NCBI RefSeq assembly: GCF_014650955.1
Contig: NZ_BMVY01000019.1
Coordinates: 1 to 64,000, forward strand
Direction: 5' to 3'
Source: Streptomyces tauricus
Lineage (GTDB): Bacteria; Actinomycetota; Actinomycetes; Streptomycetales; Streptomycetaceae
DNA length: 64,000 nt
Positions 1 through 9,108 of the stretch are shown in pieces. The notes beneath the pieces are model-generated. The model saw only the letters and a list, made by a program, of their open reading frames with translations. It ran no database searches and was not told where the DNA came from. Position numbers and translations under genes: made by a program. Position 1 is the stretch's first letter; each line of letters opens with the position of its first letter.

Positions 1-3000
1 GCAGCCGCATCATCGCGGAGGACCTCGCGGGCCAGGGCGGCATGCTCTCGGTGGCCCTGTCCGCCGAAGCCGTCGCCGAACTGCTGGCGGACTGGGACGG
101 ACGCCTGGAACTCGCCGTGGTCAACGGCCCCGCCTCGGTCGTCGTCTCCGGCGAGACGGAGGCGCTGGCGGAACTGGAGAAGACGCTGAAGAGCCGGAAC
201 GTCCGCGTCCGGCTGGTCCCCGTGAACTACGCCTCGCACGCGATGTTCGTCGAGGGCGTCCGCGACCGGATCCTCGCCGAGTTGGACGGCCTGGCTCCCC
301 GGCCCTCCCGGATCGGCTTCTACTCGACGGTGACCGGGGGCCTGGCCGACACGGCCACGCTGGACGCCGCGTACTGGTACGCCAACCTGCGGCAGACCGT
401 CCGCTTCGAACAGGCGACGCGCGCGCTGCTGGACGACGGCTTCACCGCGTTCGTGGAGTCCAGCCCTCACCCCGGCCTGCTGGTCGGCCTGGGAGAGACC
501 CTGGAGGCGCACGGCTCCGCCGCCGTGACCGTCGGGTCGCTCCGCCGGGGCGAGGGCGGCCCGCGGCGGTTCCTCGCCTCGGTCGCCGAGGCGTGGGCGG
601 GCGGGGTGCACGTCGACTGGAGCGCCGCCTTCGAAGGGCACCGGGCTCGGCGCGTCGAACTGCCCACCTACGCCTTCCAACGCCGGCGGCACTGGACCGA
701 CGCCGTCGCCGCCGCCCCGGGAGCGGACCCCGCCGACGCCGCGTTCTGGGACGCGGTGGAACGCGCGGACCTGTCCTCCCTGGCGGACCGTCTCGACCTC
801 GCCCCCGAGGCACTGGGGGACATCGTCCCCGCCCTGTCCACCTGGCGCCGACGGCACCGCGAGGACGCCACCGTCGACTCCTGGCGCTACCGGATCGTGT
901 GGAAGCCGCTGGCCGAGCGGCCCGGGACCACGCTCGACGGCACCTGGCTCGTCGTGATCCCGGCTGGGCTCGCGACCGGAGCGGCTACCGCGACCGGAGC
1001 GGCTACCGCGATCACCGCGATCACCGACGGGCTCGCCGGGCAGGGCGCGCGTGTCGTGACCGTGGAGACCGACGGGGACGACCGGGCGGCGCTCGCGGAG
1101 CAGTTGCGGGCCGGGACGGCCGACGGGGTCCTGTCGCTGCTCTCGTTCGACACCCGGCCGCACCCCGCCCATCCGACGCTCACCCGGGGCACCGCCGCCA
1201 CGATCACGCTGGCGCAGGCACACGGCGACGCCGGGCTCACGGCCCCGCTGTGGTGCGCCACCCGGGGCGCCGTCACGACGGACGCACCCGTCGCACCCGT
1301 CGCACCGGTCGCACCGGTCGGACGGCTCGCCACGGACGGACCGGATGGGTCGGTCGGACGGGTCGCTACGGTCCGGCCGGGTGGGCCGGATGGGCCGGGT
1401 GGGCCGGGTGGGCCGGGTGGGCCGGGTGGGCCGGACGCACCAGGCGGACCGGGCGGACTGGCTGAGCCGGACGGGCCGAGCGGACCGGTTGGACCGGTTG
1501 GACCGGTTGGACCGGTCGGAGCGAGCGGAGAGGACGGACCTGGCCAGCCGGTCGATGCGGCGCAGGCTTCGCTCTGGGGCCTAGGCACCGTGCTAGGCCT
1601 GGAACGCCCCGCTACCTGGGGCGGCATGATCGACCTCCCCGCCGGCGTCGGCGCAGACCTTGACGCAGACCTTGACGCGGACCTCGGCGTGGACCTCGGC
1701 CCGGACGTCGTCCGGCGTCTGTGCTCCGCGCTGGGCGGCGCGGACGGGGACCAGATCGCGATCCGCGCCGCCGGGAGCGCGGCCCGCCGCATGGTGCGCG
1801 CACCGCTCGGCGACACACCCGCCGAACGGCGCTGGCGGCCGCGCGGAACGGTCCTGGTCACCGGCGGCACCGGCGGGATCGGCGCCCATGTGGCCCGGTG
1901 GCTCGCGGGCAACGGCGCCGAGCACCTCGTCCTCACCAGCCGCCGCGGCCCGGGGGCCGAGGGCGCCGCGGAACTCACGGCCGAACTGACCGCGCTGGGC
2001 GCCCAGGTGACCGTCGCGGCCTGCGACGTCGGCGACCGGGACGCCCTCGGCGCCCTGCTCGACTCCGTGCCGGGAGAGCTGACGGCGGTCATGCACGCCG
2101 CCGGTGTGCTCGGCACCGACGCGCCCCTGGAAGACCTCACGCCGGCCGAGTTCGCCGCCGTAGGACACGCCAAGGCCGCCGGAGCGACGCACCTGGACGA
2201 ACTGCTCGCCGACCGCCCGCTGGACGCCTTCGTGCTGTTCTCGTCCGGATCCGCCGCCTGGGGCGGCGCGGGCCAGTCCGCCTACGCCGCCGCCAACGCC
2301 TACCTGGACGCGCTCGCACAGCGGCGCCGGGCCCGGGGACGTACCGCGACATCCGTCGCCTGGGGAGCGTGGGACGCCGGGATGATCGACGCCGGGACCG
2401 GCGCCGCGACCCGGCGGATCGGACTGGGCGCGATGGAACCGCGGCTCGCGATCGCCGCGCTCCAGAAAGCGCTGGACCACGACGAAGGCACCCTGGTGGT
2501 GGCGGACATCGACTGGGCCCGCTTCGCCGGCGCCTACACCCTCGCGCGGCCCCGACCGCTGCTGGACGACCTCCCCGAGGTCCGTGCGGCCCTCGCGGAC
2601 GGGGCGGACGGGGCGGACGAGGACAAGTCCGCCGAGCCCGCGTTCGCGGCCCGGCTCGCGACGATGACCGGGGCGGAACGCGGCCGGGCCCTGCTCGACC
2701 TGGTGCACACCCACGTGGCGGTGCTCCTCGGCTACGACGACAGCGCCGAACTGGACCCGTCACGCGCCTTCAAGGAGCTCGGGTTCGACTCGGTCGCCGC
2801 AGTGGAGCTGCGGACCCGGCTGAGCGCGGCCACCGGCCGGAAGCTGCCCGCGACGGTGGCGTTCGACCACGCCTCACCGGCGGCGCTCGCCACGTACCTG
2901 CAGTCCCTCATGCGTCCGGAGGGCGCCGTGGAGGTGCCCGTCACCGCGGAGCTGGACCGGCTGGAGGCGGCCGTCGCCGGGCTCCCGCCGGAGGAGATCG

Positions 3001-3155
3001 AACGTACCCGGCTCACCGAGCGGCTCCAGACACTGCTGGCGACGCTCAACGAATCCCTCGGCGCGCGCAACGGCACCGCTGTCGCCGACCGGCTGGAGCA
3101 CGCGACGGCCGACGACATCTTCGACTTCATCGACAAAGACCTTGGCATGGCCTGA
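1..3155 (+). CDS. Modular type I PKS, C-terminal part (AT-KR-ACP-docking), truncated by window edge
   Basis: The frame is open from base 3, so the gene begins outside the window; about 1050 residues are visible. It starts inside an acyltransferase whose selectivity motif is YASH (bases near 223-237), the signature of methylmalonyl-CoA-specific ATs. A helical segment at residues ~240-285 looks like the KR dimerisation element found when no DH is present, and no DH follows. The ketoreductase has a Rossmann TGGTGGIG motif, catalytic Ser/Tyr, no LDD motif and a Trp in SSGSAAWGG, which predicts an A-type KR (L-hydroxyl). The ACP carries GFDSV. The last ~70 residues form a helical C-terminal docking domain, probably a partner for the coiled coil that opens the next protein. 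The stop lies 10 bases before the next start. Several perfect tandem repeats sit inside the KR structural half. Confidence 0.93.
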   Translation, partial: SRIIAEDLAGQGGMLSVALSAEAVAELLADWDGRLELAVVNGPASVVVSGETEALAELEKTLKSRNVRVRLVPVNYASHAMFVEGVRDRILAELDGLAPRPSRIGFYSTVTGGLADTATLDAAYWYANLRQTVRFEQATRALLDDGFTAFVESSPHPGLLVGLGETLEAHGSAAVTVGSLRRGEGGPRRFLASVAEAWAGGVHVDWSAAFEGHRARRVELPTYAFQRRRHWTDAVAAAPGADPADAAFWDAVERADLSSLADRLDLAPEALGDIVPALSTWRRRHREDATVDSWRYRIVWKPLAERPGTTLDGTWLVVIPAGLATGAATATGAATAITAITDGLAGQGARVVTVETDGDDRAALAEQLRAGTADGVLSLLSFDTRPHPAHPTLTRGTAATITLAQAHGDAGLTAPLWCATRGAVTTDAPVAPVAPVAPVGRLATDGPDGSVGRVATVRPGGPDGPGGPGGPGGPGGPDAPGGPGGLAEPDGPSGPVGPVGPVGPVGASGEDGPGQPVDAAQASLWGLGTVLGLERPATWGGMIDLPAGVGADLDADLDADLGVDLGPDVVRRLCSALGGADGDQIAIRAAGSAARRMVRAPLGDTPAERRWRPRGTVLVTGGTGGIGAHVARWLAGNGAEHLVLTSRRGPGAEGAAELTAELTALGAQVTVAACDVGDRDALGALLDSVPGELTAVMHAAGVLGTDAPLEDLTPAEFAAVGHAKAAGATHLDELLADRPLDAFVLFSSGSAAWGGAGQSAYAAANAYLDALAQRRRARGRTATSVAWGAWDAGMIDAGTGAATRRIGLGAMEPRLAIAALQKALDHDEGTLVVADIDWARFAGAYTLARPRPLLDDLPEVRAALADGADGADEDKSAEPAFAARLATMTGAERGRALLDLVHTHVAVLLGYDDSAELDPSRAFKELGFDSVAAVELRTRLSAATGRKLPATVAFDHASPAALATYLQSLMRPEGAVEVPVTAELDRLEAAVAGLPPEEIERTRLTERLQTLLATLNESLGARNGTAVADRLEHATADDIFDFIDKDLGMA
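1281..1527 (+). repeat. In-frame tandem repeats encoding APV, GGP and GPV runs in the KR structural subdomain
   Basis: Short perfect units are repeated in frame: a 9-base GTCGCACC(C/G) unit at about 1286-1322, a 9-base GGTGGGCCG unit at about 1380-1433, and a 9-base GGACCGGTT unit at about 1489-1527. They encode a collagen-like Gly-Pro-rich stretch of roughly 80 residues between the strand ending TRGAV and the helix beginning LWGLG of the KR structural half. Further small repeats lie at about 972-1022 and 1655-1700. The reading frame stays open throughout. Confidence 0.9.
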
Positions 3156-3165
3156 CGGAGGCGCA

Positions 3166-6100
3166 ATGGCGAACGACGAGAAGCTTCTCGGCTACCTCAA
3201 GCGGGTGACCGCTGAACTGCACCAGACCCGTCAGCGGTTGCAGGAGGTCCAGACCCAGGAGCGGGAGCCGATCGCCGTCGTCGCGATGAGCTGCCGCTAC
3301 CCCGGCGGGGTCCGCTCCCCGGAGGATCTGTGGCGGCTGGTGGAGAAGGAGACCGACGCGATCGGGGCGTTCCCCGACGACCGCGGCTGGGACACCGGGC
3401 GGCTGTTCGACAGCGACCCCGACCGGCCTCACACCAGTTACGTCCGCGAGGGCGGCTTCGTCCACGACGCGGGCGAGTTCGACGCCGCCTTCTTCGGGAT
3501 CTCCCCGCGCGAGGCCCTCACGATGGACCCGCAGCAGCGGATCGCGCTGGAGCTCTCCTGGGAGGCGTGCGAACGCGCGGGCATCGACCCGTCGGGCCTG
3601 CGCGAGAAGCAGGTCGGCGTGTTCGTCGGATCCGGCGGCCAGGACTACGCCTACGCGCTGGACGCCATGCCCGAGGCGGAGGAGGCGTACCTGAGCACCG
3701 CCAACGCGGCCTCGGTCATCTCCGGCCGGATCTCCTACACGCTGGGTCTCGAGGGTCCCGCGCTGACCGTCGACACCGCGTGCTCGTCCTCGCTGGTCGC
3801 GCTGCACCTGGCCGCGCAGGCACTGCGGCGGCGCGAGTGCGACCTCGCGCTCGCCGGCGGGGTACTGATCATGTCGCTGCCCGCGCCGTTCATCGCGTTC
3901 AGCCGCCAGCGCGGTCTGGCACCGGACGGGCGCTGCAAGGCGTTCTCCGACACCGCCGACGGTACGGGCTGGGCCGAGGGCGCCGGAATCCTGCTCCTGG
4001 AACGGCTGTCGGACGCCCGCCGCAACGGGCACCCGGTACTGGCGGTCGTACGGGGTTCGGCCATCAACCAGGACGGCGCCTCCAACGGTCTGACCGCGCC
4101 CAACGGCCCCTCGCAGCAGCGGCTGATCCGTCAGGCGCTGGCCGAGTCGCGCCTGTCCGCCGCCGACGTCGACGCCGTCGAGGGGCACGGCACCGGCACC
4201 ACGCTGGGCGACCCGATCGAGGCGCAGGCGCTGCTGGCGACGTACGGGCAGGACCGGCCGAAGGACGGGCCGCCGCTGTGGCTGGGGTCGATCAAGTCCA
4301 ACATCGGTCACGCGCAGGCCGCCGCGGGTGTCGGCGGCGTCATCAAGATGGTGATGGCGCTGCGCCACGGACTGCTGCCGAAGACGCTGCACGTGAGTGA
4401 GCCCTCGTCGCACGTGGACTGGTCGGAAGGCGCCGTGCGCCTGCTGACCGAGAGCATCCCGTGGCCCGACAGCGGACGGCCCCGCCGGGCGGGCGTCTCG
4501 TCCTTCGGGGTCAGCGGGACCAACGCCCACATGATCATCGAGCAGGCCCCGGTCGAGCCCGCGGACGGGACACCCGAACGGCCGGCCCGCGCGGACGGGA
4601 CACCCGACGGGCTGGCCCCCGTGGACGGGACACCCGAACCGTCGGCCCCCGCGAACCGGCCGGCCGGGATCCCCGTGCTCTGGCCGGTGTCCGGGCGGGA
4701 CCCCGTCGCGCTGCGCGCCCAGGCCGGGCGCGCCCTGGCACACGTGACGAGCGGCGGACCGGCCGACGTGCTCGACGTCGGATACTCCTTGGCGACCGGC
4801 CGTGCCCCGTTGCAGCACCGGGCCGTCGTGCTGGCGGGCGACACGGAGGAAGGACTGCGCGGGCTGGCCGCCGTCGCCGACGGCGAGCCGCACCCCGGCG
4901 TGCTCGTCGGCTCCGCGGGCGGCGGCCTGACGGCCTTCCTCTTCTCGGGCCAGGGCGCGCAGCGCCTCGGCATGGGCCGCGAACTGTACGAGGAGTTCCC
5001 GGTGTTCGCCGCGGCGCTCGACGCGGCGTGCGCCGAACTGGACCGGCATCTCGACCAGCCGCTCAAGGACGTGATCTGGTCCGAGGACGGGCCGCTGGAC
5101 CAGACCGTCCACACCCAGGCCGGGCTGTTCGCCGTGGAGGTCGCACTCCACCGGCTCCTCGAATCCTGGGGGGTGGTGCCCGACTTCGTCGCGGGCCACT
5201 CCATCGGTGAACTGGTCGCCGCGCACGTCGCCGGGGTGTGGTCGCTGGCGGACGCCGCCACGCTCGTCGCCGCGCGCGGACGTCTGATGCAGGAACTCCC
5301 GGCGGGCGGCGCGATGGCCGCCGTCGAGGCGACCGAGGAGGAGGTCGTCCCCGTCCTCGGGTCGGCCGCGGTGGCGGCGGTCAACGGCCCCGGCTCGCTC
5401 GTCGTCTCCGGCGCCGCCGGCGAAGTCGACCGGATCACCGCGCACTTCGCCGCCCTGGGCCGCAGGACGACCCGGCTGAAGGTGTCGCACGCGTTCCACT
5501 CGCCGCTGATGGAGCCGATGCTGACGGAGTTCCGCCGCGTCGCCGAAGGGCTCGTCCCCGCGGAACCCGTCATCCCCGTCGTCTCGAACGTGACCGGCAC
5601 CGCCGCGGCGGACCTGGGATCGCCCGACTACTGGGTACGGCACGTCCGCGAGGCGGTCCGCTTCGCCGACGGGGTCGCGTACCTGCGGTCCGAGGGCGTC
5701 ACCCGGTTCGTGGAGCTGGGCCCCGACGGCGTACTCACCGCGCTGACCGAGACCATCCTGGACGACGCGCGGGACACGGCGGCGCTCGCCGTACCGGTGC
5801 TGCGTCGCGAGCACCCCGAACCGGCCGCCCTGCTCACCGCGATCGGCCGCCTCCACGTCGCCGGCGCCCGGGTCGACTGGCAGGCGGTGTTCGCCGGACG
5901 CGGCGCCCGGCGGGTGGACCTGCCGACCTACGCGTTCCAGCGCAAGCGGTACTGGCCCGACGCGGTGGGCGCCGCCACGGGCCGGGTCGACGACGTCGGC
6001 ACCGCGGGGCTGGAGCCGGCCGGGCATCCGCTGCTCGGGGCCGTCCTCGCCCTGCCCGACTCCGGCGGTGTCGTCCTCACCGGACGGCTGGCGCTCGGCG

Positions 6101-9048
6101 CGCAGCCGTGGCTGGCGGACCACGACCTGCTCGGCGGTACGCCGCTGCCGGGCGCCGCGTACGTGGACCTGCTCGTGCGCGCCGCCGACGAGACCGGCTG
6201 CGGGACGATCGAGGAACTCACCGTCCACGACCCGCTGGTGGTCCCGGCGCGCGGCGCCCTCTCCCTCCAGGTGGCGGTGGGCCCGGAGGAGTCCGGCGCC
6301 CGGCAGGTCACCGTCCACTCCCGGCCCGCGGACGCTCCCGCGGACCTGCCGTGGACGCGCCACGCCTCCGGCCTGCTCTCCACGCACCACGAACCCGCCG
6401 CGTTCGACCTGGCCGAGTGGCCGCCGCGCGACGCCGACCCCGTCGACATCGACGACGTCTACGAGCGACTGCTCGTCCGGGGCCATGTCTACGGACCGGT
6501 GTTCCGGGGGCTGCGCGCGGCCTGGCGCCGCGACGGGGAACTGTTCGCCGAGGTCGAACTCCCCGAGAGCGGCTCCGCCGGGACGGCCGGTTTCGGCATC
6601 CACCCGGCACTGCTGGACGCCGCCACGCACCTGGGCCTCCTCGACGACCCGACCGGCCGGGCGGACGGCGCCGGAGCCGCCGGGGCCGGCCACGCCGACG
6701 GACACGGGGCGCTGCTGACGACCGGCTGGAGCCGGGTCGGTCTGCACGCGACCGGCGCCACGGCCCTGCGGGTACGGATGTCTCCGGCGGGCGGTGGCAG
6801 GCGTGCCCTGCAACTCGCCGACGAGACAGGGGAACCGGTGCTGTCGGCCGACGCGCTGACGACCACCGCTGTCTCCGCCGAGCTGCTGAACTCCGCCGGC
6901 GGTGAGGGGCACGACGCGCTGTTCCGGGTCGGCTGGACGCGAACTCCCCTCGAAGCGCCGCGCGCGACCTGTGCCGTCGTCGGCGTCGCCCCGGCCGGGC
7001 TCGGTCCGGCCGACGGGATCCCCGTGTTCGCGGACCTGGCGGCCCTCGCGGAGATGGACGTACCCGAGGTGGTGCTCGTCGCACCACCCACCGGCGGCAC
7101 CCGCGACGCCCGCGGCACCCGCGATACCCGCGATACCCGCGACGCCCGCGACGCCCGCGGCACCCGTGAAATCCGCGAGGCCCGCGAGGCCAGTGGCGTC
7201 CGCGAGGCCGGTGATGTCCGTGAGGCCCGTGACGCCCGAGGCGTCGACGGCACCCACGCCATCGGCGGGACCCACGCCCCCAGTGGCACCGGCGCTATCG
7301 GCGCCACGGGCGCCACGGGCGCCACCGGCGCCACCGGCGCCACCGGCGTGACCGGCGTGACCGGCGGAGCCGACCGCACGCCCGAAGACGTGCACGCCGC
7401 CGCGCGCGGCCTGCTGGAGCTGGTGCAGACCTGGCTCGCCGACGACCGGTTCGCCGCGTCCCGGCTGGCCGTGGTGACCGAGGGCGCGGTGACCGCGGCC
7501 CCTCACGAACGTGTCGCGGACCTCACCGGAGCCGCGCTGTGGGGCCTCGTCCGCGTCGCTCAGGCCGAACATCCCGACCGGTTCGTCCTGCTCGACACCG
7601 ACGGCACCCCCGAGTCCGTACGAGCTCTGCCCGCGGCGGCCTCCCTGACGGAACCGCAGGTCGCTCTGCGCGGCGGCGAACCGTGGATCCCCCGGCTGAC
7701 CGGCGCGGGCCGGGCACCCGTGGCTCCCGCGCCCTGGGAGCCCGACGGCACCGTACTGATCACCGGCGGGACGGGCGGTCTCGGCACGCTGATCGCCCGG
7801 CACCTGGTGTCCGCACACGGTGTACGGCGGCTGCTGCTGACCAGCAGGCGCGGCCTCGATGCTCCCGGCGCGGCGGAACTGCGCGAGGAACTCACCGCAC
7901 TGGGCGCTCGGGTCGAGATCGCCGCGTGCGACCTGGCCGACCGGCGCGCCGCGGCCGCCCTGCTGGCCGGACGTGCGCTCACCGCTGTCGTCCACGCCGC
8001 GGGAGTCCTGGACGACGGGGTGATCTCCGCCCTGACGCCCGAGCGTGTGGCCACCGTCCTGCGCCCCAAGGTGGACGCGGCCTGGCACCTGCACGAGCTG
8101 ACCCGTGAGCAGGACCTGACGGCGTTCGTGCTGTTCTCGTCCGTCTCCGGCACCCTGGGCGCACCCGGGCAGGGCAACTACGCGATGGCGAACGCCTACC
8201 TGGACGCGCTCGCCGAACACCGGCGCGGTCTGCGCCTGCCCGCGGTGTCGCTGGCGTGGGGCCCGTGGGCCGAGGCCGGGATGGCCGAACGGCTCGGCGA
8301 GGACGTCCGCCGGCACGAGCGCTCCGGGATACCGGCGCTCTCCACCGACGACGGCCTCGCGCTGTTCGACCGCGCTCTGGCGCACGGTGCGAGCGTCCTG
8401 CTGCCCGTCCGCTTCGACATCGGCGTCCTGCGCTCGCACGCCGCGTCCGCGGCGCTCCCGGCCATGCTGCGCGGCCTGGTCAGGGTTCCGGCCCGGCAGA
8501 CCGCGCGCACCGCGGGGGCCGCCCCGGCGACGCTGCGTCTCGCCGGCCGGACCGGCCCCGACCGGGACCGCTTCCTGCTGGACATCGTGCGCAGTCAGGT
8601 CGCCGCGGTACTCGGCCATGAAGAGGCCGGTTCCGTCGAGCCGGACCGGGCGTTCTCCGAGCTGGGCTTCAGCTCGCTCACCGCGGTCCAGCTGCGCAAC
8701 GCGCTCAACGCCGTCACCGGACTCAGGCTGCCCACCTCGCTCGTCTTCGACCATCCGACGTCCCGCGCGGTCGCCGAACTGCTGCTGACCGAGCTGGCCC
8801 CGGAGGACGAGACCGGGCCCGCGCTGGACACCGAGCTGAGGAATCTGGAACTGGCGCTGGAGGCGGCCGAGCCGGACGAGGCCGAGCGCGCCAGGGTCAC
8901 CGCCCGGCTGCGAGCCCTCACCGCGGCATGGGTCGCCTCCTCCCGGCCCGACGCCGACGACGACACCGCCGCCGGGACGAGCCTGGCGACGGTGTCGGCG
9001 GCGGAGATGTTCGACATCCTGGACGGCGAACTGGAGACGCCCGCCTGA
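3166..9048 (+). CDS. Type I PKS, one module: KS-AT(malonyl)-DH-KR(B)-ACP
   Basis: The ATG at 3166 is preceded by GGAGG and opens a coiled-coil N-terminal docking domain (residues 1-32). Domains in order: KS ~35-460 with Cys206 in DTACSSS and both His motifs; AT ~590-890 with GHSIG and HAFH, predicting malonyl-CoA; DH ~955-1130 with an intact HxxxGxxxxP (His986) and HPALLDA; KR ~1250-1720 with an LDD motif (B-type); ACP near Ser1837. The ACP motif reads GFSSL rather than GFDSL. The last ~80 residues form a C-terminal docking domain, so another PKS outside the window should follow. No ER is present. The module is predicted to add an acetate unit and leave a trans double bond. The 1960-residue length is normal once the in-frame repeat insertions are allowed for. 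Confidence 0.95.
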   Translation: MANDEKLLGYLKRVTAELHQTRQRLQEVQTQEREPIAVVAMSCRYPGGVRSPEDLWRLVEKETDAIGAFPDDRGWDTGRLFDSDPDRPHTSYVREGGFVHDAGEFDAAFFGISPREALTMDPQQRIALELSWEACERAGIDPSGLREKQVGVFVGSGGQDYAYALDAMPEAEEAYLSTANAASVISGRISYTLGLEGPALTVDTACSSSLVALHLAAQALRRRECDLALAGGVLIMSLPAPFIAFSRQRGLAPDGRCKAFSDTADGTGWAEGAGILLLERLSDARRNGHPVLAVVRGSAINQDGASNGLTAPNGPSQQRLIRQALAESRLSAADVDAVEGHGTGTTLGDPIEAQALLATYGQDRPKDGPPLWLGSIKSNIGHAQAAAGVGGVIKMVMALRHGLLPKTLHVSEPSSHVDWSEGAVRLLTESIPWPDSGRPRRAGVSSFGVSGTNAHMIIEQAPVEPADGTPERPARADGTPDGLAPVDGTPEPSAPANRPAGIPVLWPVSGRDPVALRAQAGRALAHVTSGGPADVLDVGYSLATGRAPLQHRAVVLAGDTEEGLRGLAAVADGEPHPGVLVGSAGGGLTAFLFSGQGAQRLGMGRELYEEFPVFAAALDAACAELDRHLDQPLKDVIWSEDGPLDQTVHTQAGLFAVEVALHRLLESWGVVPDFVAGHSIGELVAAHVAGVWSLADAATLVAARGRLMQELPAGGAMAAVEATEEEVVPVLGSAAVAAVNGPGSLVVSGAAGEVDRITAHFAALGRRTTRLKVSHAFHSPLMEPMLTEFRRVAEGLVPAEPVIPVVSNVTGTAAADLGSPDYWVRHVREAVRFADGVAYLRSEGVTRFVELGPDGVLTALTETILDDARDTAALAVPVLRREHPEPAALLTAIGRLHVAGARVDWQAVFAGRGARRVDLPTYAFQRKRYWPDAVGAATGRVDDVGTAGLEPAGHPLLGAVLALPDSGGVVLTGRLALGAQPWLADHDLLGGTPLPGAAYVDLLVRAADETGCGTIEELTVHDPLVVPARGALSLQVAVGPEESGARQVTVHSRPADAPADLPWTRHASGLLSTHHEPAAFDLAEWPPRDADPVDIDDVYERLLVRGHVYGPVFRGLRAAWRRDGELFAEVELPESGSAGTAGFGIHPALLDAATHLGLLDDPTGRADGAGAAGAGHADGHGALLTTGWSRVGLHATGATALRVRMSPAGGGRRALQLADETGEPVLSADALTTTAVSAELLNSAGGEGHDALFRVGWTRTPLEAPRATCAVVGVAPAGLGPADGIPVFADLAALAEMDVPEVVLVAPPTGGTRDARGTRDTRDTRDARDARGTREIREAREASGVREAGDVREARDARGVDGTHAIGGTHAPSGTGAIGATGATGATGATGATGVTGVTGGADRTPEDVHAAARGLLELVQTWLADDRFAASRLAVVTEGAVTAAPHERVADLTGAALWGLVRVAQAEHPDRFVLLDTDGTPESVRALPAAASLTEPQVALRGGEPWIPRLTGAGRAPVAPAPWEPDGTVLITGGTGGLGTLIARHLVSAHGVRRLLLTSRRGLDAPGAAELREELTALGARVEIAACDLADRRAAAALLAGRALTAVVHAAGVLDDGVISALTPERVATVLRPKVDAAWHLHELTREQDLTAFVLFSSVSGTLGAPGQGNYAMANAYLDALAEHRRGLRLPAVSLAWGPWAEAGMAERLGEDVRRHERSGIPALSTDDGLALFDRALAHGASVLLPVRFDIGVLRSHAASAALPAMLRGLVRVPARQTARTAGAAPATLRLAGRTGPDRDRFLLDIVRSQVAAVLGHEEAGSVEPDRAFSELGFSSLTAVQLRNALNAVTGLRLPTSLVFDHPTSRAVAELLLTELAPEDETGPALDTELRNLELALEAAEPDEAERARVTARLRALTAAWVASSRPDADDDTAAGTSLATVSAAEMFDILDGELETPA
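4561..4650 (+). repeat. Three 30-bp in-frame repeats in the KS-AT linker
   Basis: Three consecutive 30-base units (4561-4590, 4591-4620, 4621-4650) each begin with G(C/T)GGACGGGACACCC and encode ADGTPERPAR, ADGTPDGLAP and VDGTPEPSAP. They lie just after the end of the ketosynthase domain in the flexible KS-AT linker. Confidence 0.9.
7095..7368 (+). repeat. 9-bp in-frame repeats (TRD/ARD and GAT runs) in the KR structural subdomain
   Basis: From about 7095 to 7240 a degenerate 9-base unit encodes charged triplets such as TRD, ARD and TRE. From about 7297 to 7368 a 9-base GGCGCCACC unit encodes GAT/GVT triplets. The roughly 90-residue insert lies between the strand VVLVAPP and the helix beginning EDVHAAARGLLELV, a different loop from the insert in the preceding PKS. 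Confidence 0.9.
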
Positions 9049-9076
9049 GCGCGGGCCGGCCGGGGCCGGCCCGGGG

Positions 9077-9108
9077 GCTGACCCCGGCCGGCCCCGACCG
9101 GGGTCAGC
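9077..9108. terminator. Bidirectional terminator hairpin between convergent PKS and MFS genes
   Basis: A perfect 11-bp inverted repeat (GCTGACCCCGG at 9077-9087, its complement at 9098-9108) with a 10-base loop lies 28 bases past the PKS stop. It overlaps the stop codon of the convergent transporter gene. Confidence 0.6.
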
